Positions 1 through 5,872 of a stretch of 9,302 bases of DNA are shown here, piece after piece. The translations under genes and the position numbers were made by a program. This stretch comes from UBA1081 sp964495345. Its GTDB lineage: Bacteria > Bacillota > Clostridia > Oscillospirales > Acutalibacteraceae. The first letter of the stretch is position 1, and every line of letters begins with the position of its first letter. The notes below the pieces were generated by a model. The model was not told the DNA's origin. It saw only the letters and a program-made list of their open reading frames with translations, and searched no databases. The DNA lies in contig CAZBVV010000071.1 in assembly GCA_964495345.1 (NCBI GenBank), forward strand, positions 1 through 9,302, written 5' to 3'.

Positions 1-3
1 TTC

Positions 4-30
4 AAGGGTAGCGGATATTCCGTTGCCCTT
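4..30 (+). terminator. Hairpin terminator of an upstream gene
   Basis: AAGGGTAGCGGA at 4-15 pairs with TCCGTTGCCCTT at 19-30 through 12 base pairs (two of them G-T) around a three-base loop. The downstream U-run is weak and interrupted (TTATTTAT, then TTTTG further on). It probably ends a plus-strand gene lying left of the window. The minus orientation has no T-run after the stem, so the plus orientation is preferred. Confidence 0.6.
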
Positions 31-108
31 ATTTATATTAATTTTGAGTTTGATTGGTCGTTTGTTTGCGTAGTTTTTCCGATATATAAATTTTTTATAA
101 AAAAAGCC

Positions 109-137
109 TTGCAACATATATGGTTTTATTGTATAAT
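109..137 (+). promoter_or_regulatory. Promoter of the Nudix-PopT operon
   Basis: A TTGCAA box at 109-114 is followed after 17 bases by a perfect TATAAT at 132-137. The predicted transcript would start near 144 and give a leader of about 29 bases. A good ribosome site, AAGGAAG at 158-164, lies 8 bases before the ATG at 173. No operator is evident. The call rests on consensus and spacing only. Confidence 0.7.
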
Positions 138-172
138 AAGCCTATATATCTATCAGTAAGGAAGAATTTATT

Positions 173-904
173 ATGTTGGGCAAAAGTGTCAAAGTACGCA
201 TCACTAAACCCTTCAATTCCTTTGACAGCAAAACTAATACCAAGTATATGCTGAATTTCGGTGTAGCCGAAATAAAGACAGAAAAACGAACTTTCATTCA
301 GTCTGCCTGCGTTATGGGTATCAATCACCCTGTCAATATTTTTGAAGGAAGGATTATTGCCGTTGTCCGTCATCAAGACAAAAGGCCGAATTATATTATC
401 GTAGCACCAAAAAAATCAAGATATATTAATTTTGAAATTGAGGATGCTATTAAATTTCTTGAAAAAAACAGACCTTATAAGCTTGAATGTCTTTATGAAA
501 GCTCCTGCGGTGCGGTTGTTTTCAGAAACACAGAGGGAACACGCAAGTTTTTACTTATAAAAAACAAGCGAAGCGCACATTGGGGGTTTCCTAAAGGTCA
601 TATCGAACGTGGCGAAACTCAATATCAAACTGCAAAACGTGAGGTATTGGAAGAAACAGGTTTGCATATTAATATTATTGACGGTTACAGTTCAACCTCC
701 GAATACAAAATTGCAGGTAGGGTTGAAAAAAGAGTTACCATCTTTTTAGCAAACACATCAGATACCAAAACCGTTATTCAACCGGAAGAGATTGATGCTT
801 ATGTCTGGTTGGATTACAAAAGTGCGTTAAAACAGCTTAAATTTGAGAACGACAAGAGTATACTTATTTCATCTAAAAAGTTTCTTGAGGAGAGAAATAT
901 ATGA
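173..904 (+). CDS. Nudix hydrolase with N-terminal inorganic-pyrophosphatase-like domain
   Basis: Soluble 243-residue protein with two domains. Residues 1-95 resemble the short firmicute type of family I inorganic pyrophosphatase: an MLGKSVKV start, then NFG, VMGINHPV, EGRIIAVV and IIVAP blocks in the usual order. Residues 108-235 are a Nudix domain with a perfect box at 142-164 (G142, E148, R156-E157, E160-E161, G163), preceded by HWGFPKG. The surroundings (SCGAVVFR, GFPKGH, EEIDAYVWL) are closest to asymmetric Ap4A hydrolases, so a dinucleoside polyphosphate or another nucleoside diphosphate derivative is the likely substrate. The acidic pair expected in the PPase part (EEQDAY in relatives as I remember them) reads FIQSAC here, so this domain may be inactive and serve for binding or folding. 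The ATG at 173 is supported by an AAGGAAG ribosome site. The stop overlaps the next gene as ATGA, implying coupled translation. Nudix is certain; the exact substrate is unknown. Confidence 0.9.
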   Translation: MLGKSVKVRITKPFNSFDSKTNTKYMLNFGVAEIKTEKRTFIQSACVMGINHPVNIFEGRIIAVVRHQDKRPNYIIVAPKKSRYINFEIEDAIKFLEKNRPYKLECLYESSCGAVVFRNTEGTRKFLLIKNKRSAHWGFPKGHIERGETQYQTAKREVLEETGLHINIIDGYSSTSEYKIAGRVEKRVTIFLANTSDTKTVIQPEEIDAYVWLDYKSALKQLKFENDKSILISSKKFLEERNI

Positions 905-1737
905 AAGGCAATAAAAAATCTTTCATCTTAAAGATATTTCAAGGGGCATTGATAGGACTCGGAGCAGTTTTACCCGGAATTTCCGGCGGTGTGCTCTGCG
1001 TTGTGTTCGGAATTTACAAAACAATTATGGAATTCCTTGCTGATCCCCTACATAAATTCAAAACTCACATACCAAAGCTGCTTCCCGTTGTCATCGGCGG
1101 CGTTATTGGTTTTTTGGGCGTTGCAAATCTGCTGTCATTTTTGTTGGATAAATACCCCGCACCGTCAGTTTGCGTTTTCATCGGTCTGATTACGGGTATG
1201 CTCCCCTCTCTTTTCAAAGAGGCTGGTGAACAGGGGCGAAGTAAAGGCTCTTACATTTCAATGGCTGTTGCGATGGTATTTATTTTTGCATTGTTAATCG
1301 GCCTGCGTGTATTTTCAGTACAAATTGCTCCGAATTTTGCGTGGTATTTATTCTGCGGATTCTGTCTTGCACTCAGTGTAATTGCTCCCGGAATGAGTTT
1401 TTCCACATTGCTGATGCCTTTAGGCTTGTATGAGCCGTTTGTTGACGGAATCGGACATCTTGATTTTTCGGTGTTAATACCCGGCGGTATCGGAGCTTTG
1501 GCTACAGTAATTTTATTTGCAAAAGCAGTAAACGCTCTTTTCGACAAGCATTATTCCGTATCATTTCATGCAATTATCGGCATAGTTATTGCGGCAACGG
1601 TTATGATTATTCCCTTTGAGAGCTTCACCGTATCCGCAGTAAGCTGCATCGTAAATATTGTGTGTCTGGCAGCGGGCATCGTTGCAGCGTTACTTCTGGA
1701 TAAATTCAATCAAAAGCATGCGGTACAGGATGATTAA
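901..1737 (+). CDS. popT: DUF368 family membrane protein, probable polyprenyl-phosphate translocase
   Basis: Integral membrane protein of 278 residues with about eight hydrophobic segments. It carries the DUF368 signature near the N-terminus (PGISGG at 25-30, then FGIYKTIMEFL) and a related second copy at 162-168 (APGMSFS, then LGLYEPF), as expected of an inverted-repeat fold with two re-entrant loops. DUF368 proteins were identified as PopT, one of two broad families that return undecaprenyl phosphate to the cytoplasmic face for reuse in cell-wall and surface-polymer synthesis; the function here is assigned by family. The second motif is more often PGMSGS, so phenylalanine at 167 is a departure. 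It starts inside the stop of the Nudix gene (ATGA at 901-904) with its own GAGGAG at 887-892. A terminator follows directly, so this is the last gene of the operon. Orthology to the named gene is likely but not proven. Confidence 0.88.
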   Translation: MKGNKKSFILKIFQGALIGLGAVLPGISGGVLCVVFGIYKTIMEFLADPLHKFKTHIPKLLPVVIGGVIGFLGVANLLSFLLDKYPAPSVCVFIGLITGMLPSLFKEAGEQGRSKGSYISMAVAMVFIFALLIGLRVFSVQIAPNFAWYLFCGFCLALSVIAPGMSFSTLLMPLGLYEPFVDGIGHLDFSVLIPGGIGALATVILFAKAVNALFDKHYSVSFHAIIGIVIAATVMIIPFESFTVSAVSCIVNIVCLAAGIVAALLLDKFNQKHAVQDD

Positions 1738-1746
1738 TAAAGTATT

Positions 1747-1776
1747 AGAAGACTTCTTTACAGAGGTCTTCTTTTT
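1747..1776 (+). terminator. Intrinsic terminator of the Nudix-PopT operon
   Basis: An 11-bp stem (1747-1757 with 1762-1772, one G-T pair) has a four-base loop and runs into TTTTT at 1772-1776. It begins 10 bases after the PopT stop codon and points in the plus direction. Confidence 0.9.
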
Positions 1777-1780
1777 GTAC

Positions 1781-1819
1781 AAAAAAAATTCGGGTTGTCC
1801 TTTAAAGAAACAGCCCGAA
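1781..1819 (-). terminator. Intrinsic terminator of the GDPD-methyltransferase-pentapeptide operon
   Basis: TTCGGGTTG at 1789-1797 pairs with CAGCCCGAA at 1811-1819. On the minus strand the stem is followed by eight U residues (A8 at 1781-1788). It lies 10 bases beyond the stop of the pentapeptide-repeat gene and only a few bases from the facing plus-strand terminator. Confidence 0.9.
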
Positions 1820-1829
1820 GCTATAGATT

Positions 1830-2435
1830 TTATATAAATTTGACACCCAATATCTGTGCGATATCCTGTGCTTGTGAAGCGTTAAGACGCAGACCTTTAA
1901 GCTCTTTAAAGTTGTCGGAAACTGTGATTCCTGCGATTTCACAGCTTGACAAATCAACATTTTTAAGGCTTGTTTTAAAGAAATCCGCACTTGCCAAATT
2001 AACATCGTTAAACTCGGTGTGCTTCAGCTTTACCTCCGCAAGAACTGCCATTTTTAAATCGCATTGTGAAAAAAGTACATTTTCAAACTTTGACTCGGAA
2101 AAAAGAGCAAAGCAGCATGAGGTTCTTGTAAAAGAAATTTCTTTTAAATGGCTGTCGGAAAAATCGGAATAGTCGAAGCGGCAATTTGTAATTTCACAAT
2201 TTTTAAGATACGCACTCTTGAATTTACAGTTTACAAATATGCAGTTTATAAATTTTGTATCTACAAACGCAGATTTATCAAAACTGCATTTTTCAAAACG
2301 ACATGCCTCAAACACTACGCATTGATAATCAACACCCGAAAAATCACAACATTCCACAGAATGGTCATTAAATGTTACATTTTCTATGTAGGCATCGTCT
2401 AATTTAATTTTTGCAATTATATCTTTCATAATCAT
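1830..2435 (-). CDS. Pentapeptide-repeat protein
   Basis: A 201-residue soluble protein made almost entirely of pentapeptide repeats (F or L at the centre, small or polar residues around it). Runs such as CSFDKSAFVDTKF, CKFKSAYLKNC, DFSDSHLKEISF and ADFFKTSLKNVDL should build a right-handed quadrilateral beta-helix of roughly 30 repeat units over residues 20-175. The C-terminus (LKGLRLNASQAQDIAQILGV) is the usual closing segment of this family. Some relatives, such as Qnr and MfpA, mimic DNA and protect gyrase, but most have no known role and nothing here assigns one. It is unusually rich in cysteine in the first half. The start ATG overlaps the TGA of the methyltransferase gene (2432-2435) and has no clear ribosome site, so translation probably depends on reinitiation. 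A second in-frame ATG two codons on is possible. Family certain, function unknown. Confidence 0.9.
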   Translation of the reverse strand: MIMKDIIAKIKLDDAYIENVTFNDHSVECCDFSGVDYQCVVFEACRFEKCSFDKSAFVDTKFINCIFVNCKFKSAYLKNCEITNCRFDYSDFSDSHLKEISFTRTSCCFALFSESKFENVLFSQCDLKMAVLAEVKLKHTEFNDVNLASADFFKTSLKNVDLSSCEIAGITVSDNFKELKGLRLNASQAQDIAQILGVKFI

Positions 2436-3547
2436 TTATAATACATATATAACTGACATTTTATCATGCCGTTGTAAAGTTTTCTTCTTTTATCTGCTTT
2501 TCTGCCGAATGACTTTTCAAAATCCTCATCAGCAGTAATTATATAGTACGCCCAACCTCTTTGGGGTGTGAACACTTTGCCGATATTTTTATAAAGCTGT
2601 TGAACGGATGATGAATCCATAAGCCGTTCACCGTAGGGCGGGTTAATAATAACGGTACCTCTGTCTGTTACGGGGTTAAAATCGGCAACATCTGCGTTGC
2701 TGAAAGATATGAGGTCGGCAACGCCTGCTCGCTCTGCGTTTTCCTTTGCGATTTTAAGAGCCTGAGCATCAATATCCGAGCCGTAAGCTTTAAATGTTAT
2801 ATCGGTTTTTTCAAGACTTTTTGCACGGTCTCTCTCCTGTTGCCATATTTCTGACGGAATCTGCTTCCAGCCTTCGGCTGTAAAATGTCTGTTTACGCCG
2901 GGAGCTATATTTTTTGCCATCATAGCACCTTCGGTAAGAATCGTACCCGAACCGCACATTGGGTCATACAAAGTATGGAAATCACGAAGTCTTGCAAAAT
3001 AGCAAAGAGCCGCCGCAAGAGTTTCCTTAATGGGTGCGGCATTTGACGCAGGTCTGTATCCTCTTTTGTGAAGTCCTGCACCTGTGGTATCAATAAGCAG
3101 ACTTACCTTGTTTTTCATAATTGAAAACTGAATCTGGTACAATGAGCCTGTTTCTTTAAACCATTCAACGTGGTACTTTGTTTTAAGCCTTTCAACAACG
3201 GCTTTTTTTATAATAGACTGACAATCGCTTACGCTGAAAAGGTCTGAATTGAGTGAATAGCCCTTTACGGGGAATTTATCTTCCTTACCAATCCAATTTT
3301 CCCAAGGAAGACGCTTTGTGCCCTGAAATAAGTCTTCAAATGAATGAGCTTCAAAAGTGCCCATAAGAATCTGTATTCTTTCGGAAAATCTTGAGCAAAT
3401 ATTTGCTCTTGCAAGAATACTCTCATCACCTGAGAACAAAACTCTGCCGTTTTCTGCGGCAACATCCGATGCACCCATTTCCCTGAGCTCCTCAGCAATA
3501 GGAGCTTCAAGACCGAGCAGACACGGAACTACAAAATTAATTTTCAT
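2432..3547 (-). CDS. THUMP-domain class I RNA guanine-N2 methyltransferase (RlmL/YpsC type)
   Basis: A 371-residue SAM-dependent methyltransferase matching B. subtilis YpsC and the N-terminal half of E. coli RlmL, which makes m2G2445 in 23S rRNA. Residues 1-60 form the ferredoxin-like N-terminal domain, and about 60-155 the RNA-binding THUMP domain. LHKRGYR at 159-165 is the conserved linker motif. The Rossmann catalytic domain follows, with motif I DPMCGSGT (195-202), the acidic GSDID (256-260) that holds the SAM ribose, and motif IV NPPYGER (302-308), the active-site loop of amino-group methylases. All key motifs are intact. The ribosome site GAGG at 3557-3554 overlaps the stop of the GDPD gene. 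The C-terminus overlaps the pentapeptide gene by ATGA. The exact target base is inferred from the family. Confidence 0.93.
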   Translation of the reverse strand: MKINFVVPCLLGLEAPIAEELREMGASDVAAENGRVLFSGDESILARANICSRFSERIQILMGTFEAHSFEDLFQGTKRLPWENWIGKEDKFPVKGYSLNSDLFSVSDCQSIIKKAVVERLKTKYHVEWFKETGSLYQIQFSIMKNKVSLLIDTTGAGLHKRGYRPASNAAPIKETLAAALCYFARLRDFHTLYDPMCGSGTILTEGAMMAKNIAPGVNRHFTAEGWKQIPSEIWQQERDRAKSLEKTDITFKAYGSDIDAQALKIAKENAERAGVADLISFSNADVADFNPVTDRGTVIINPPYGERLMDSSSVQQLYKNIGKVFTPQRGWAYYIITADEDFEKSFGRKADKRRKLYNGMIKCQLYMYYK

Positions 3548-3555
3548 ACACTACC

Positions 3556-4317
3556 TCATCTGTTCATTTCTTTTTTAATCTGCCATACCTTATCGGGACA
3601 ATCGGTAATAATACCGTCAACACCGCACTTGATAAGACGTTTTATTTCAAACTCACTGTTTACAGTCCATACATTGACCTTAATACCCTGTGAGTGAGCC
3701 AATTTCACATAAAGAGGACCTACGTAAATATTCATGGGATGTAATGCATCAGCACCTATTTTTTTAGCAAAACCTACGGGGTTTGCCAACTGCCATGGTG
3801 AGTAGAAGTTATTGGGTGAATACAAATAGCCTGTTTTACATCTTGGGTCAAGCTTTTTAGCCTCAACAAGTAATGTTGAACTGAAGCTTGATATAAGCAA
3901 TCTGTCAAAAAGTCCGTGAGCTTTAACTGCGGCAATAGTCTTTTTAACGATATCTGTTTCATTGGCTCTGGGTTTTTTAAGCTCTATATTCATTATCTCA
4001 ATATCGGATTCGGCAATAAGCTCAAGAAATTCATCAAGAGTTGGAATAGGTGTACCTCTGAATGTGGGAGAAAAGTATGCACCGAAATCAAACCTTTTAA
4101 GGTCTTCAAGAGTGTATGAAGCGAGTGTGCCCATACCGTTACTTGTATCGTTAATCGTATAATTGTGACAGATAACAGGAACACCGTCTTTTGTCATATG
4201 TACGTCTGTTTCAACGCCGTGAGAAAGAAGCTGAATTGACTTTTTAAATGCAGGTAAGGTATTCTGTGGTGCGTATCTGTTTGCACCTCTGTGTGAAATT
4301 ATCTTTACATCGGTCAT
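3556..4317 (-). CDS. Glycerophosphodiester phosphodiesterase (GDPD family)
   Basis: A 253-residue cytoplasmic enzyme with no signal peptide or membrane segment. It is a complete TIM-barrel GDPD that should hydrolyse glycerophosphodiesters to glycerol-3-phosphate and an alcohol. Visible residues are HRG (catalytic His9), the metal ligands E36 and D38 in VETDVHMTKDG, the second catalytic His51 (CHN), and the third metal ligand E112 in NIELKKP. The C-terminal barrel strands (VNVWTVN, GVDGIITDCPDKV) are typical. The usual PENT after HRG reads PQNT; this glutamate is not a metal ligand, so activity is likely retained. It is the first gene of a three-gene minus-strand operon. GGAGAG at 4332-4327 precedes the ATG. 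The methyltransferase ribosome site begins within its stop codon. Substrate preference among phospholipid headgroups cannot be read from sequence. Confidence 0.92.
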   Translation of the reverse strand: MTDVKIISHRGANRYAPQNTLPAFKKSIQLLSHGVETDVHMTKDGVPVICHNYTINDTSNGMGTLASYTLEDLKRFDFGAYFSPTFRGTPIPTLDEFLELIAESDIEIMNIELKKPRANETDIVKKTIAAVKAHGLFDRLLISSFSSTLLVEAKKLDPRCKTGYLYSPNNFYSPWQLANPVGFAKKIGADALHPMNIYVGPLYVKLAHSQGIKVNVWTVNSEFEIKRLIKCGVDGIITDCPDKVWQIKKEMNR

Positions 4318-4350
4318 AATTTTTCACTCTCCGTAACTGTTGTAATAAGT

Positions 4351-4379
4351 ATTGTATCATATTTTTTTTGATATTAATA
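4351..4379 (-). promoter_or_regulatory. Candidate promoter of the GDPD operon
   Basis: On the minus strand TGATACAAT forms an extended -10 box (TACAAT at 4356-4351 with TG one base upstream). The matching -35 position 17 bases away is the poor TATTAA at 4379-4374. The predicted leader is about 27 bases. The extended -10 makes this plausible despite the weak -35. Confidence 0.5.
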
Positions 4380-4414
4380 GTCTTTTATTGAAAAAATAAT
4401 AGATTTTTTTGGGA

Positions 4415-4442
4415 TTGACATTTTTTTTGTAAGGATTATAAT
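4415..4442 (+). promoter_or_regulatory. Strong consensus promoter of the phosphoribosyltransferase operon
   Basis: A perfect TTGACA at 4415-4420 and a perfect TATAAT at 4437-4442 are separated by 16 bases. Eight of the spacer bases are an uninterrupted T-run (4421-4428). AT-rich tracts upstream (4391-4410) could act as an UP element. Transcription should begin near 4449. This rules out the in-frame ATG at 4441, which lies in the -10 box itself. Confidence 0.85.
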
Positions 4443-4463
4443 GATATTTGTAGATTTATATTT

Positions 4464-4469
4464 GGAGGA
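4464..4469 (+). promoter_or_regulatory. Ribosome binding site fixing the phosphoribosyltransferase start
   Basis: GGAGGA lies 7 bases before the ATG at 4477 and inside the predicted transcript. It selects 4477 over the upstream in-frame ATG at 4441. Confidence 0.9.
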
Positions 4470-4476
4470 TACGAAA

Positions 4477-5028
4477 ATGGACTACAAAATGAATATTGCA
4501 GGGCTTGACAGAGCATTACCGCTTTGCAGGGTAACGGACGACCTTTACATTGGTGCATTTGTAATTTTCGGCGATGCTGAGCTTACTGTTGCCTGTGCAA
4601 GTGAGCTTTTGAAAAAAGCACCTGAGTATGATTATCTTATTACTGCTGAGGCTAAGGGTATCCCGCTTATTCACGAAATGGCTCGTCAGCACGGTGACAG
4701 CAAATATTTTCTTGTAAGAAAAAAACCTAAGCTCTACATGACAGGTGTGCTTGAAGTTACCGTACAATCCATAACTACTGCCGGCGAGCAAAAGCTCTAC
4801 CTTGATACTGCCGACGCTGAAATGATGAAAGGCAAAAAGATACTCATTGTTGACGATGTTATTTCAACAGGCGAATCACTCAGAGCCATTGAGGAGCTTG
4901 TTATGCAAACGGGCGGTGAGGTTTGCGGCAAAATGACGATTCTTGCAGAGGGCGACGCTCAGTACAGAGATGATATTATCTATCTTGAAAAGCTCCCCTT
5001 ATTCAACCCTGACGGAACTGTAAAATAA
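4477..5028 (+). CDS. Phosphoribosyltransferase, adenine/xanthine type
   Basis: A 183-residue soluble type I phosphoribosyltransferase. The PRPP-binding loop IVDDVISTGESL lies at 124-135. LITAEAKGIPL around 54-64 corresponds to the flexible-loop region of APRT and xanthine PRT enzymes (their EARG or ESRG), and RKKPKLYM at 81-88 to the following RK-rich segment. It should join a free purine base to PRPP to form a nucleotide. The overall layout is closest to adenine phosphoribosyltransferase, but the hood that selects the base is not diagnostic by eye, so xanthine or guanine remain possible. The ATG at 4477 is chosen because of GGAGGA at 4464-4469 and because the longer reading frame from 4441 would begin inside the -10 box. 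The TAA overlaps the ATG of the DUF1275 gene by one base (TAATG). No purine riboswitch is visible in the short leader. Confidence 0.85.
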   Translation: MDYKMNIAGLDRALPLCRVTDDLYIGAFVIFGDAELTVACASELLKKAPEYDYLITAEAKGIPLIHEMARQHGDSKYFLVRKKPKLYMTGVLEVTVQSITTAGEQKLYLDTADAEMMKGKKILIVDDVISTGESLRAIEELVMQTGGEVCGKMTILAEGDAQYRDDIIYLEKLPLFNPDGTVK

Positions 5029-5762
5029 TGGATAAGATAAGACAAAAACAGGAAAACGATAATTTTCTGCTTGAATGTGAGCGTTGGTGGGTATTTGCAT
5101 TGATGATGTGCATAGGCGGATTCTACGGCGGTTATACCTATTCAAGCAGAGGCGGCGTATTCTGTAATGCTCAAACAGCAAATTTCGTGCTTTTCGGTAT
5201 TGCTGTGGGAAATGCCGATTGGAGTCTTGCATTATACTATTTGATTCCCATGGTATCATACCTTAGCGGAACAATGATTTCTGAATTTTTACCAAAAAAA
5301 GTGAACAGAAGAAGCCCCCTGCGTTGGGACACATTGTTTATAGGTTTTGAAATACTTATAGTGTTAATTTTAGGTTTCATTCCCGAATCAGCCCCCGTAC
5401 AGATTTGCCATATACTTGTAAACTTCATGTGTTCCATGCAATACAACACTTTCAGAGCTGCAGAAAAAATACCTATGGCAACAACATTTTGTACCGCACA
5501 CGTAAGAAGCATGGGAGTTTATCTTGTAAAATGGCTCAAACACAGAAAAGAAACCAACTTTATAAAAAGAAGTCTTTTTCATGCCGGCATGATCAGCGTA
5601 TTCATTTTAGGTGTTACTTTAGCAACTGTTACCTGTAAAATTTTCGGCACAAGGGCTATATGGTTTGCAGAGATTCTGCTTATAATTACTTTTGCAGATT
5701 TGCTTCATGCTGATTTAACAAAAGAAAAAGGCATGCTGAACAGAGTGCCAAACGGACATTAA
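5028..5762 (+). CDS. DUF1275 (YoaK) family membrane protein
   Basis: A 244-residue polytopic membrane protein with about six or seven hydrophobic segments after a charged 18-residue N-terminal tail. It carries the DUF1275 hallmarks: GGFYGGYTYSSRGGVF then CNAQTANFVLF across residues 30-56, a second half with SMQYNTFRA, and ATTFCTAHVRSMG. The family is common in bacteria and is presumed to transport something, but to my knowledge no substrate is established. Its start overlaps the stop of the phosphoribosyltransferase gene by one base, with only a weak ribosome site, so the two are translationally coupled and probably functionally linked. No plus-strand terminator with a U-run follows; the hairpin at 5783-5830 is oriented for the facing gene. 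Family assignment is firm; the transport role is inferred. Confidence 0.88.
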   Translation: MDKIRQKQENDNFLLECERWWVFALMMCIGGFYGGYTYSSRGGVFCNAQTANFVLFGIAVGNADWSLALYYLIPMVSYLSGTMISEFLPKKVNRRSPLRWDTLFIGFEILIVLILGFIPESAPVQICHILVNFMCSMQYNTFRAAEKIPMATTFCTAHVRSMGVYLVKWLKHRKETNFIKRSLFHAGMISVFILGVTLATVTCKIFGTRAIWFAEILLIITFADLLHADLTKEKGMLNRVPNGH

Positions 5763-5782
5763 ATAGCTATTAAAAATAAAAC

Positions 5783-5830
5783 AAAAAAACAAGGGGATTC
5801 CGACAGGTGCAATACCTGAAAGAATCCCTT
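5783..5830 (-). terminator. Intrinsic terminator of the carboxypeptidase gene
   Basis: GGGGATTC at 5793-5800 pairs with GAATCCCT at 5822-5829. Above an internal loop a second 5-bp stem forms (CAGGT 5804-5808 with ACCTG 5814-5818). On the minus strand the stem runs into seven U residues (A7 at 5783-5789). In the plus direction only AAATATTT follows, so it is at best a weak terminator for the DUF1275 gene. Confidence 0.85.
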
Positions 5831-5872
5831 AAATATTTATAACAAACAAAATAATGTCAAAAATAATGCTTT

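Noticed and set aside
1795..2172. Open frame of 125 codons on the plus strand opposite the pentapeptide-repeat gene
   Set aside because: It is antisense to a well-supported repeat protein, runs through that gene's terminator, has no ribosome site, and its regularity comes from the repeats on the other strand.
4261..4269. GDPD motif PENT changed to PQNT as a sign of inactivity
   Set aside because: This glutamate is not a metal ligand; both catalytic histidines and all three acidic metal ligands are present, and I believe Gln occurs here in other clostridial members.
4421..4476. Purine riboswitch in the phosphoribosyltransferase leader
   Set aside because: The predicted leader is only about 28 bases and contains no stem that could form an aptamer.
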